NCBI GenBank assembly: GCA_008711295.1
Contig: VUYV01000622.1
Coordinates: 214,999-278,998 of the forward strand
DNA: 64,000 nt
From: Anarhynchus alexandrinus
Taxonomy: Eukaryota > Chordata > Aves > Charadriiformes > Charadriidae
Direction of reading: 5' to 3'
The notes beneath the pieces were generated by a model, which saw nothing but the letters and a program-made list of their open reading frames with translations, did not search any database and was not told where the DNA came from. Both the position numbers and the translations under genes were made by a program. Each line of letters opens with the position of its first letter. Position 1 is the first letter of the stretch. Positions 48,740 through 60,511 of the stretch are shown in pieces.

Positions 48740-49160
48740 CGACCTAATGTTTTTGTTTTGTTCTTTTCACAGAGCAGATTTGGAGAGTTAACGCTCAAGC
48801 TGACCCAAAACAGCATCACTGTTCGTTAGCGAACCAGAGTTTTAAAACCAACTATTTCTACAGCACTCACAGCGAGCAAAGATATGCTTGTCATCAGCAG
48901 GTTAAAAGAAAATGCTGCCCAGGCTATGGAGATTGCTGGCCAAGAGATGGAGGGCTTTTGTACCTCTGCTGTCAGTTGTGCTGATGCATACAGGTTTTGC
49001 TGCAGAACTTTGTTCAGCGGAGATAAACCACATGTTCTCTATGCCCAGCATTCAGACTCCTAAGTGCACTGCCCTTCCTCTTGTCCCTTGTCTTTGTAAA
49101 GATTTATATAATAAATTTTGTTGGATCACTTCAACGCTGAGTTATGTTCTGCAATAATTG
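48740..49160 (+). other. Candidate spliced exon with small secreted-type frame
   Basis: A strong acceptor-like tract (TTTTTGTTTTGTTCTTTTCACAG by pattern, AG at 48771-48772) precedes a frame at 48912-49157. Its 81 codons start with basic residues, then a hydrophobic run (VPLLSVVLMHTGFAAE, about residues 17-32), then a Cys-containing remainder. That layout resembles a signal peptide plus a short mature part. An AATAAA lies at 49110-49115, upstream of the stop, which fits poorly with this frame being the product. No family is recognised. Confidence 0.1.
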
Positions 49161-52100
49161 TGAAATCCCTGTGTGGAAGGTTAAACATAACAGAGAGACC
49201 ACTGCAAAGGACCCGCTATATATCTTGCCCGGTGCCCTGTACACCACACATGGTGTTTATTCCCAGTGTAACTATGCCAAGCCCAAGGGAGTTTCATCTT
49301 GGAGGAATTTTTCCAAGTCTCACCTCGGGGCGGGGGGGGGAGACAATTATCCTTCCCTGCCACCCCCCAAGAAAAACCAAACCAAAACACGTGGCTTAAG
49401 GCCAATACGGGGCTCTCCCAACCTTCAAGCTAAAGATTAAAATATTTTAAAAGCAAACAACTCTTTGGTTTCTGTATTTCTCCATAACCTTCCAGACAGA
49501 TAATGAAGCAAAAAAATGGAAGGACTGCAAATACAAATTCTATAGGCTTCTCCTTACATCTGTCCTTCACAGTCATTTGCTTCCTCCTCCCCACACACCC
49601 TTTTTTGCAAGATAAAATCCTATCTTCAAAGCTACCTCTTTAAGCCATTACCAACCGCCTCATTTTTTTTTGGTTTTATTTTTCTAGACAAATACTCAGG
49701 TCTCAATTCACTGCCTTTAGGTGCAGGTGAGTCAACTCTCATGTGTAAAACACCTTCAAGGGGTGGGAGACACTGTGAGTTTTTCTAAATAGGGTTCAAG
49801 CAAGGAGGATGAGGAACTGGGCTCTGGAGCGTAACAAAGCCCAGCGCTATGCACTCTCTGCTCCTGGAGCAAGAGCAACGCCCTGGCACTGTGGAGGTCT
49901 CTGATCCAAGCTGGGTTAGGTACCCTAAAGGAAAGATGAGACTTCCAGAACCTCTTCTCCCCGTGTTCTGAGACAGTGCATGAGCACTGATTGCAAGGGT
50001 GGTGGGGACATGACGCTGTAATTACCCTACAGCTTGATCCCGAGACCCAGGACTCACTCACTCCACAAAGAAAATACAGCCAGGATCATTAATAACTGAA
50101 CAGCCAGAGCTCTGCTGTACATTTTCAGAAGATGCTGCATGAGATGAACTTACATCCCAAACACCTTGCTGTGGTCCGTTTTGGTTGTGAGAAAAGGGTT
50201 GCTGTTTCCCAAACCACACTTTCTTGCAAAGCATGGGCTTTTCCTGCTCCAGGGGTAGCCCCTGGTGAGCTGTGAGCCCCCAGAGCCATCAGTCTGAAGT
50301 GCACAGTGACCACAGAGGAGCTGATAATTGCATGCTGCTATTGCTGTATGATTTAGTCACTTGTGTATTTAATAGCAGTCAACTCTGCGTTTATATTCAA
50401 GGCAGAGATACAGTCCCATGTTAACAGCAGCAGCATCTCCTAAAATGGGTTTTCAAGAGAAGCTTTACTTTTAAGGTCCTGAATTCATTCAAATCAGCAC
50501 AGTCCATTAATGGCAGCAGAGGTTTGGTTCACACCAGTTGGGGACAGGACCAATTGCTATTAAACTTGCAACACTCTGGGTCAGCGTTTGAACGGGCCTG
50601 ATGGTGCCCAAGCTACTAAGTGCTTCTAGAAGGCTGATGGACTGATGTTATTGATTGGCATGATGTGGCTGCCAACAGAGAGGCTGCATAGAGCATTTCA
50701 AAGCCCAATTTTGTTGCAACACTAAGATGCATTGTCCTGTAAAAGCCTCGGAAAAAGGTTGTGATCAGAGCTTTGTTAAAGTTGAAATCAGACCCCTCCT
50801 AGAAACGTTACCAAAAATGCCTCAGTTGAGGCTTCTTATGTAGGTCTCGCTGCTCTTGCCTTTACTTCTTATTGCCTGCGACTGGCTTTTCTCCTCCTAA
50901 TTTAATCAACTTGCCTGTATCCCTGTCATCCCTTGTGCAGCCTCCAGCATCCCAGACTCCTTAGACCTCTCCATCCCCGCTGCCTCCTCATGGTAAGGAC
51001 AGACCTCCAGCACAGACCACAAACACCCAAGCCCAGTGGGTACCAGCTTGGCGCCCAGCATCGCTGGTATCTGGGGACTGCTGGCACAGGCTACAGGGCA
51101 TGTCCATCATGCCTATGAATTATCCCCTGGCAGTTTCATTATCAAAATTGGAAAAAAGCTTATTTATTGCTTTCCTGAGTTTTCCTAGAGGGCTGATTCT
51201 TTGCTGTTCTCCTTAACAAACATAAGTACAATTGGGGTTTCCTTGAGTCTGACACTAGAAGGTATATAATAATACAGATTTACATTATGTTCCTTCTTAT
51301 GGGATCCCCTGGCCCTGTACAAACTGCACAAGCATAACAAAACAACACAATAAAATGTGCAAACATGTTAATTGAAACATCCATAGTTAAAATTTCAGTG
51401 CCAAGGTACTTCCCACCAACAGCCCGCAGTACAAACCAGTGAAATCAGGCCAGTACTACAAAAGCAAATACTACTTTTAACTTTGCAGTCAAACGAAGAG
51501 GAAATAGGAGGAGAGTGGGCCGAGCCCCTCCTGGGGTAAGCAGGTGCAAAGCCATTCAGACAGCGGCTTCACACCTCTTTACAAAGTTCAGCTCTGACCC
51601 AGCTCCTCAACGTGCATCAAATCAACTTCAGCTTTGTGGAAAAGAGGAGCAACGCTCCAGTCTCTGAGGCTCAGCAAATTTTGGCCCTGCCTAATTCTGT
51701 GGGAAACAGTTTCCCAGTTAGGACCACTGGGTGAGGGCTTTCTACACAGTCTTGGGCACTGTCAGCTGGTGTAATATCTTAACTCAGCTGGATGGAGAGG
51801 TCTCAAAGGTATTGTGTATCACGTGAATACACCAAATCTAGTCCTCTATTAAGGAATCATTTGCTATAATGCAAATAAGTCCTTGCTCCCAGGAGGGAGC
51901 AGTTACAGTGCAGTCCTTGATCCAAGCAGGAACAACAGAAGAAGGGACCTAGATAATCATTGTAGAAAAGCATAGTTCAAAACTACCCAAGTGCCTGACC
52001 ACTGGGACTTGAAGACACCACTGCTCCCGCTGGCATTCCACTGTGTACCTTGACAGATCCTGTCTCTTGTTCAGACACAGAAAAGGTTGCTGTGAAAATA

Positions 52101-52628
52101 ACACTCCAGGTCACAGCAGATCACTTGGCACTGAAAAATGCTTGTATTCAGTTGTTCTGCAGTTCTGTTAGCCTTTTGGCCGTCTTCCTAAATTCGACAG
52201 CAATGCCTGTCATGTAAAATCAATTCGGGATTATTTTTTTTAAATGTCTTTATATGAACATTCTGTGTTTTAAAAGGCAGAAGGCTGATGAGAGCAGGGT
52301 AACAAGGGACCAACGTATCCCAGTGGAGTTACAGAGAAAGAGGTTAGCAAATGCCTGTGCTGCTGCTGCTGTCACAGTAGCGTTGCTGTAGCCGCAGTGG
52401 TCTAAGGCTGGTTAAGTAATTAACGTCTCCCTAAAATTTAGCAGCTTCTATTTCAGACCTGAAAAAGATCTCCAGGGCCATTTCTTGTGACCTTTATTCC
52501 CAGCTGTGGCAGCTGGTTTATTCTGAGATATTCCTCCCAGAAACCTTGTCTTGCTGGTGGTATTAGAGACAGGCATGTTTCACTATTTCCAACATCTTGC
52601 ATTTCACGTACAAGTTTTACAAGGTACG
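49161..52628. other. Unassigned non-coding DNA
   Basis: No gene recognised. A G-rich run (GGGGCGGGGGGGG) lies at 49327-49340. From 50314 to 52550 there is almost no frame of 60 codons. No repeat family was identified. Confidence 0.6.
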
Positions 52629-52674
52629 AACCCAGTTTATCAGAGAATCGTAGAATTCTATGATAAACTGGGTT
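52629..52674. repeat. 46-nt near-perfect hairpin
   Basis: AACCCAGTTTATCA (52629-52642) and TGATAAACTGGGTT (52661-52674) are exact 14-base reverse complements. Inside, AGAAT (52644-52648) pairs with ATTCT (52655-52659) after a single G-A mismatch, leaving a six-base loop. The inner text AGAATCGTAGAAT resembles, with one mismatch, the reverse complement of the repeated terminal word of avian CR1 elements. The hairpin is too short for a usual animal microRNA precursor. Confidence 0.9.
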
Positions 52675-54869
52675 TTGTGCCTTCTGGCATCTGTCATCCT
52701 GGACAACTTCTCACAAAGAGTTACACAACTGGAACAGCAGCCAATGAGGGCAATGAACTTCCATCTGGGGTGTAACTACACAGGTCGCACACCTGAGCCC
52801 GTCTCCACCAGGACAAGGACACCACCTCCAACAGGAGCGAGGTGTTTGCCAGTGCTGGCTCCTCCTTTGGTCCTGCCTCCAAACATTCGAGATTTCATTA
52901 TAAGGCCTGGGAATGGGGATCACGTCACTACGTGAGAAATCCCAGTTTCCATTCATGTGGTTTGAAAGAAAAATGAAAAACTCCTTATAACCAGATTTTT
53001 GATTGCCAGAGGCCTTTAGTGCTGCAGGTCTCAATTAACAGCTGTCCAGCAGAGACACACCAGTTTGCTCTGCTTTCTGAATGAGCTGTGCATACAACAC
53101 TGTCAAAGCTTTGACTCAAAGCTGTTAGTGGGGAAAGGGAGGGCAGATACAGCCTGTGGGACAGACGTGAGTGCCTGCCCTGCTCAAGCCTGTCTCAGAA
53201 GCCATTCAGAACGACTTTAGGAGATTAGCCCTTTAGGCAGAGGTGAATTTTAGATATCCTCCTTTGATACCGCAGAGACATACACCACCAGTTTCTATCA
53301 CTGTCAATAGAAGCTAATGTCAGGCCCCTGCAGGCAGCCCCCTGACCTTCTCTTTAAAGATTTATCAGCTTTACACCGTAACACTGATATCAGCCAGCTT
53401 TTAAAAACAGCCTCCGAGTGCACAGGCATGAGCCTGCTCACAGTTACCCCGATTAAGCCAAGAACAGAATTCATTCCTTATTGCTAATAGGGAAACAGAA
53501 CAAAAATGTAGCTGCCGTAAATAAACCAAAGTAAAGGCCAATTTCTGCCCTCAGCTGTATGCAAGCTGGAAGGAGTCATTCAAGGGAGACAAGATAATTG
53601 AGTCTGGGGAACGATGCCAAGGATAGGGCTGCATACCTGCCCCTGCGCCTCGCGCTCCCCAGGCACCACCAGCAAGGCAAATTCTGCTTATTTCTTGTGT
53701 AACCAGATGGACTCTGGACCAGACCGCAGTCAAGCAGGGACAGCCACAGTCAGTCTAGACACATCCATGACAGCGGTACAGGAGCTAAACTAGACACCCA
53801 TGAGTGGGCTAGCTGCACTGGGACAGGATCAGTGAGCAAAAAGCCACCTGAAAACAGTCACCTTAGGTGAGTTTTTCAGCAAAGGGGTAAACTTCTGTGC
53901 CAGATGCTCTGCTGACATAGGTATGCAGCTTCACGGGTATTGATGCCTCTGCTGGTGGCTGGCAGCTAATGTTTTGGCCCCAAATGGCTTTAACCACATC
54001 AGCATCTCCCACATATCAGGTTGGAGCAAGATGACTCGAGGTTCCTCAATGCACCTTTTAAACCACAGTGAAAGGAAGCCATAAGGGAAAGACTGATGAA
54101 GTATATACACAAAGCAATGAATGAATTTACTAAAAAAGCTCCCCTTGTGACAGGGTCTTTCTCTCCATGAAGTTTCATTGCATAGCTGTACTCCCCTTTG
54201 GTTTGTCAGCCTTCTTTTTCCTTTATTAAAAATAAAACATTCAAACCCTGCAGCTAATTCAGATGAGAAGACTGTAAATATTGCATACATGCTCAACACC
54301 AAAACAGTACAGCCTCACAACCTTTTCTTTTAGGAAAACCACATTTCCAAAACACAGTAGTAGAGGGATCAGTTTAGGCCACACTGCTGTAACTCAGCCC
54401 TTACTTCGCTCCTCCTGGCTCCATTGTACTCCTCTGCATTTCCCTCCTTGATGAATTACACCTCACAGAAACCCGGCTGGATCTTGGCTACTCCAAAACC
54501 TGAGCCAACACAGGAGTGGGGTTGGCTTTAATCCACCTTGATGCTCTCGCTCGTTAAGGACTACAAGAGGCTGTACCTATCTCAGGGCAACTTAGACAGT
54601 GCTTCTCATAATCCTGGAAACAGAAAATAAAGCAAATTCTACCAGTGGTAACAAGGGACTGGGAGCAGGGACAACATCTGGGCTTCCAGGGAAAGCTCCT
54701 AGGAGTTTGTTACGAGGGGACCGTGTCCTTTCTCTTACCATCTATTTATTCAGCCAGGACTGGATGCTTTAGCCACGTTGTAAGGGAGAGTGACCCCATT
54801 ACATCTCATGGGAAACTCATTTTCATGAGTTCAAGTTCGCTACAGCTGAAGGGAGTTGTGCAAAAGGAG
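52675..54869. other. Unassigned non-coding DNA
   Basis: No gene recognised. Frames of 60-123 codons at 52711-53034, 53551-53733, 53931-54302 and 54645-54884 lack known domains. Confidence 0.6.
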
Positions 54870-55015
54870 CCCGTTAAAATGTAACCAGTCATCGGATGTG
54901 CCAGTTAATCATCTACTTTGAAGCTTGTCCCCTTTGATAATAATTTTCCATGGTTGCAGAATTAAAGCTTAACTGGTCATTGGCTTCGAAAATGACCTTG
55001 TCTGACAGAGAATGT
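54870..55015. promoter_or_regulatory. Candidate conserved non-coding element
   Basis: GCCAGTTAATCATC, CTTTGATAATAATTTTCC and AGAATTAAAGCTTAACTGG occur close together, combining TAAT cores with a TCF/LEF-like CTTTGAT word, and with no repeats or frame. The call is texture only. Confidence 0.2.
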
Positions 55016-55239
55016 AGAAGAGGAAACAACAGTAACATGACCTTCTCATGTAAATTCTAGATGGGGACAGAAGGGGAGAAAAATACTGCTGGCAATTTCC
55101 AATTGACTCAGCGATTTATCTCAACCGGCCTATAACCTCCCCCTCCGCCCCCTTCCCCTGATCATCTCCAGGCACCAAAGAAACACCGGCTCTTGTCTCC
55201 AGGAGCTGTAGGGTAGTGTCAGTTTACAAAGACAGCCAG

Positions 55240-55490
55240 AACGCTGCGTTTTCTCTAAGCGCCCTACCGATTGTGGTTTATTAGACACAAAAGACACGCT
55301 CTGGGGAAAGCACAGAAACATTACAGCTTTTGGACCTGACCGATAAGGCGCCAGCAGGGACGGATGCCTTTCTGCTCGGGCACCCTGAACGCGGGGCCAG
55401 GACGCTGCTCGAGAAAGGACTGCAGGGACAAGCTGGTTCCAGGGCCGGCAGAGACAGGACGAGCTGAGCGCTTTCTTCCTGCAGTTACTG
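55240..55490. promoter_or_regulatory. CpG-rich block
   Basis: About 16 CpG dinucleotides fall in 250 bases (for example AACGCGGGGCC near 55388 and GAGCGCT near 55466), well above the neighbouring DNA. A pyrimidine tract ending in CTGCAG lies at its right edge, followed by AATAAA at 55522-55527. It could be a weak CpG island, an exon or a GC patch. No TATA-like box or start codon context stands out. Confidence 0.25.
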
Positions 55491-58400
55491 AGCTGTCTTG
55501 AAGAAATAAGATGGAAACCTAATAAAGAAGTATTTAAAAATCCAAACTACAGGTAGGAAAGTTTCTAAACAGATACTGAGCATGACAACCACCCTCACCA
55601 CATCCAGGATCAGGAGTTAAAACACTGCTTTTCTGCTGGACTCCCAGTGTTGGCACAATTTGACTGCTCAGCCTGCTGTAACTCCAACATCACATGTAGA
55701 GCTATTTTAGCCAGCTAATGATGGGATGGAAATGAATCTTAACTTTTCAACAACCAACACCACAAAGCACAGGACAAGGATAAGACACAAACATGACAAG
55801 AAGTGAAAACCTCAACTTGCTATGATACCCATGCCAGACTTCGCCTGGCAGCCAGCGTTCGCTCAGACAAGATACCGGGGAGCCAGGGCTGGTCACGCAC
55901 ATGCTCACCAGAAGAATTTTTTGGGATGGGGCAAGAGGGGAACATAATTCACTACCAGATTTAAGGAAACTTAGTCACACAGTAATGTGGATAAGTGACT
56001 AGACGGATTGTCAAAACAGAAAAAGCTCTTAGCATGAGTCCTCTCTTTTCGAAAGCATCTTGCTTAAGAGTTACAACTCCACTTTACTGACAGAGTGAAA
56101 TTTAAGCTTAAAATCCCTGAAAACATGACTCAGTCCAATGAGATGATAAATCAACGAGGTGAAGAAACATCCATTCATTTATGTAATTATTTATCCCACG
56201 ACCTAAGATAAAATGTAATTTAAGTTGGTCAAAACCATAGGGAGAGTCAAGCATCTAAGGGAATACTTATTTAAGTAATAATTTATTTTTTTAAAAGGTT
56301 TTGGATCAAACCACAGTGAAATAAGAAATTTTCAAAACTCTTCACACATCAAAAGTTCCCCAGCCAGAAGGCCCCTTCTTTCCCTGCTTGCGCCCACTGA
56401 TGGTGGTCTTGGTTTCACTAGACACTCAGAGTGCGGAGGCTCGGAAGAAACTCCCTGGCAGGGCTGCTGAACTGAAGCCTCTGAGCTTCCCTGCTGCTCT
56501 GCTTCAAGCCAGCTTCCCTGGGTAAATTGCCCCACAGCTGGAAACCTGGTGTTTCCAGATCCACTCAGCTATTTTGCCCAGAAAAGTGGGATCTCAGGTC
56601 ACCTACTCAGTAAGATCTTGCTGGTTTGGAGATTGTCCATAAGGAAACTTGGAGCTGCACTTTGGACTCTGCAAAAGTTCAGAGCCTGAAACACCTTCGT
56701 CTTGGTGACCTTGGTTTCATGGGAAATATACCAACTAACTCCAATGATGCTACTTGCAGATACAGCTTGAGATCACACAAGGAAAAAACCCACAGTAAAA
56801 AGGAAGAGAGGACACTTGGAAGAGTCTTGCAGCTGTGAGGCATTGAGTACTTATTGTCGTGTACCAGGAAAATTCTGCGGTGCCATGAAGAACACAAAGA
56901 TGCTGTTTATATTCACTGCCTGGTTTCAGCAAGCTATTTTGTACTAAATTTCCCTGCTGATCCAGCTGCATTGTGATAGCAGGTGTCTGCTAACATCAAT
57001 CACATGTTATTGCATTTTTCCCTTCCACCTTCAGGTGTAAGAGACGCAATGCATCACTGTACAATAGGAGATGAAGACGACGCTGCCTAATTTCCCATAG
57101 GATGCAGTATTTATCCTGTAAGTGCGGATTAACTGAATAACTTGCTATCTTTGTGTCAAGGCTTGTAAGAAGTGGTGACTAATCCTAGCTAGTGGGGATT
57201 AACAATGTTTGCTGTGGGAAATGTGCCAGACTTTTCAATTATATCATGTCTTACAAACAGACTGCAATAGTTCTACATGAATACAACTGTGTTCTTGCCA
57301 CAGCACAGTGATAACAGGGTACGTCCTTTCTATTTTTTAATGCCACAGACTAGAGCAAGCCCCAGCAAGAACATCACATGGACGGACGGCACTACCAGAG
57401 CCTGTTCTTTTCTTAGAGTAGGGCCCAAGGAGGAGAAGGGTTGGGTGTGCAGCCAGGAAGTCCTGAAGTAACACGTTAAGAAGCTATAGTTGAGTGTGCA
57501 TCACCTGCGCTACCTTTGTAGGTCGACACACGTACACTCACACACTTGCCAGAAGGAGGGAGCACCAGAAGGCCATGCATGGCAGCCTTGAGAAGTGGTG
57601 TCGAAGACTCAGGCTCCAAGCAACACACAAGGCCACTTTCACAGTTGTGGAAGATCACTCAACTAGGGCCCTTGTCATCGTTAAGGAAAAAAGCAGAAAG
57701 AGGTTAAAACTTCTAAAAAACAGGGTGACCGCTTCAGCTCATGCAAAAACCATCAGCAGCTCAAGGTAGACTTAGTTACATAACTGAAAGCAAATCATAG
57801 TTCATGAATTCACTTAGGTATCAGGCTTCCTATGGGACCCAACATCTACTGCAGCTGCAAAGCCAAGCACTTGTGTTTATGTCCCCATTTTCAAGCCTGT
57901 GCCATTTAGAGGAGTCTGGTCTTGGACTGAGCTTCTGACCCATGAGACAGCTATAGATGGCCCTCTCCGTACGAGGACTTCACTCTAAACCAGCTAGTTC
58001 AAGTTAAGGACAGTCGATCTGAGCAGGACAGCTGGGGTGCTGCTCACCTCAGAGAGGAGGCGCTGAAAGCACAGAGGAGAAGACCAGGATGATGGTAACT
58101 GTGGGGAGCAGCACTGTTAGGACTAAAACAGAACTGCAAGAGCTTTCTGATGTTGTTCCCCTCACTTTTTATAGTCAGCCACAACACTGGGGCAAATATA
58201 ACTGGTATGTACTAAGCAATCCCAGAGGTCCTTGCAAGAAACCTTTCCTACGTGTCCTTTTCCAAGCAGCTGCACAGGGTAGCTAGAGTTGCAGAATATC
58301 ACAGCTACAGATGGGTTTGGATGTCTGGCTTTTGAGGTGTAGTACCCAGTACCACAACCCAAACAACTTCTGCATGCTTTGCCCTGCTCCTGACCTATGT

Positions 58401-58916
58401 ACAGTTAAATTCACTATGCTAGTACCTAGAGGGCAACGAAACACTGACAGGACATGGCCTACAATAGGAATCCAGGTGCCAAAATACTATTTTTGAGCCT
58501 CTGCTTCTCCCCAAAGCAGCCCCTTACCCTGCAGCACAGACCATGGCACCTGCAGGCTCCATCCTGGTTAAAGGAGAGTTACTGCAGGGTCACTGCAAGT
58601 GCCACAGCAACACAAGAGCCCCAGCTGGCAAGCGCAAGTGTCCCACTGTGTTCTTACCAAGAAACCCTTCCCCGTGCAACTGTGTTGTGCAGAGGCGCAG
58701 CTCACTCAGGTTTTCATTTCACTGCTTCAGCATAATGGGGAGACACAAGACCCCTTACAGTACAGGGAAGAGCTCTGTGATACAGCACTTAAAGCAGGTT
58801 GGAGTGATAGGGCCCATCTTCACCACTCTGGCTCATTTCCACATACGCACAGCCAGAGCAAAGGTTTGACTTAACACCAGTTTGGAGCTTCCATTTGGTT
58901 TCAAAGACCTCTGGAT

Positions 58917-58937
58917 AAAAAGCAAAGCAAAGCAAAT
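58917..58937. repeat. AAAGC-type microsatellite
   Basis: Three to four AAAGC-like units occur in a row, imperfect at the ends. Confidence 0.75.
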
Positions 58938-59618
58938 ACAAAAATAAGACAAACCACAGAGGCTTAACTTGTAAGCATTGCTCTCCCACTTGCTGACCTG
59001 ACAAAGTCCAATACCCAGGAACCAAACCACTTGTCTCTGGAGTATCTCTTCTGCTGGTAAGCCTGCATTCAGATGCACCCATGGGAGCTTTATGCATTGT
59101 ACAAGACAAAACCCCCTTCCTGTGCTCCTCCTGGAGCTCTCTTAACAAGCTATGTATTAACCTTGATTTCTCCCACATGTATCAGTAGTTATTACTACTT
59201 AATAGTGCTCTGAGGTGCTTGGGAGTAACAGTAGCACAGAGGTAATTAGAGGAAAAGGAACACCTACTTATGAGTAAGGTATATGCAGCTGAACAGAGTA
59301 TTTTGCAATGGCATGACTGCCCAGTGACAGCTGTTCCAGCACACCGGAGATGGGCTAGGTGTTTTTCAGACTGGTGACAGATTGGCCCCTGGTGACTGCA
59401 CCCACCTCCACAAGGAGCTTGGCTAGAAAGGCAGAAAAGCCCATCGCAATGTGGCCCTCAATGAATTGAGAAGGCCATTCTGTGACACAGGAGACTTTTA
59501 AATCCAGATTCTGCATCTAAATATAGAGAGGGGATTTGAAACTGGGTCTTGTGCCTCACCTAGGAGTGCTCTCAGCAGCTAACTACAGGGAAAAGTACCA
59601 CCACACACTGGTTTTCTG

Positions 59619-59639
59619 AATATTTCCGCATGAAATATT
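59619..59639. repeat. Small perfect hairpin
   Basis: AATATTTC and GAAATATT flank CGCAT. The arms are eight bases each and AT-rich, so it may well be chance. Confidence 0.6.
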
Positions 59640-60085
59640 TAATTTCTGATTTATTAGTTTAGCTGTAGTTATTTGTCAAACTCAAACAAAAGCTGCAAGC
59701 AGCTCAAGACTGGTTGAAAGTGCACATTGGGAAAAAACACAAGTTTGAAGCAGTATGAATGCCAAAGGTGAGTTTAGGCTTCACACGTTTTTTCTGGCTG
59801 CTGGTCATCACTGAGTCTCTGCTGGCTGATGTAAATGTGGATAGACACCATCACCCCCATTTTGCAGTCAAGAGAACAGAGGGACAGGAGAGGGAAGGGC
59901 AGGATGTCTCACAGGCAGCGCTGCTGCTCTGCTGAGCTACACTCAACCAAAAGGTTGGCCTGGTGAGGTTCTCATTGCTCATGTATGGACATCTTACTGT
60001 AAGCAGAGACAAGTTTCTCCTCTTTGTAAACAGTTATTTAAGTAAAAAAGTTAAACACTTCAATTTATTTTTCATTCCTACAATC

Positions 60086-60511
60086 TTACAAGTCCTCCTT
60101 GTGATTTTCAGGTAGCTCTGAAATTTGCTGGGAGCTACCAGAAGCCTCTCTTTTCAATAGGCAGGTCTCCAAGGTCAAATAAGGCAAAACCAGAAGTGAG
60201 GCATGACATGGAGTAGGGCTCAAACTGCTGCATTCCGTGGGCCGATCAACTTGGGGTCCCCCATCAGCTTGGCTCCACCTAGCAGCAGGGCTGGGTAAGA
60301 AAGTGGAAGCCTGAGGTGGGAATAAGGCGGGAGCAGTTGTAGTGGGGTGGACAGGAAGGACAGGGAGACCAGAAGCAGGTAGGCTTGGGGTAGGGAGGAA
60401 GGTGGTGACAGTGAGACCTACTCCAAAAACATTGGGCTTTGCCGCTTCAGTTCCTTCAGTAAAACGTGGAACAGGAAACCTACTGTCAACCTCAAAGAAA
60501 GCTTCGGTCAT
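60086..60511 (-). other. Unassigned 141-codon open frame, Pro/Ser/Thr-rich
   Basis: The predicted product starts MTEAFFEVDSRF and is rich in Pro, Ser, Thr and Leu through its middle (for example FLPTPSLPASGLPVLPVHP), with no Cys cluster, membrane span or known motif. The composition is more protein-like than most frames here, and the opposite strand has only a 61-codon frame. No start context, splice sites or family supports it. Chance is the default reading. Confidence 0.1.

Larger units (their letters stand above)
55491..60085. other. Unassigned non-coding DNA
   Basis: No gene recognised. A short AAAGC-type repeat lies at 58917-58937. Three overlapping registers at 58454-58874 are all open for about 90-108 codons on the same strand, which points to a stop-poor stretch, not a gene. 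A minus-strand frame of 129 codons at 58789-59178 has no known domain. Confidence 0.6.

Noticed and set aside
49090..49260. AT-rich AATAAA region followed by AC-rich text as a solitary retroviral LTR
   Set aside because: I could not find TG...CA ends, a target-site duplication or a primer-binding site, so the idea has no support beyond one polyadenylation-like signal.
52629..52674. The palindrome as a microRNA precursor
   Set aside because: At 46 nt with a six-base loop it is shorter than usual animal precursors, and nothing else supports processing.
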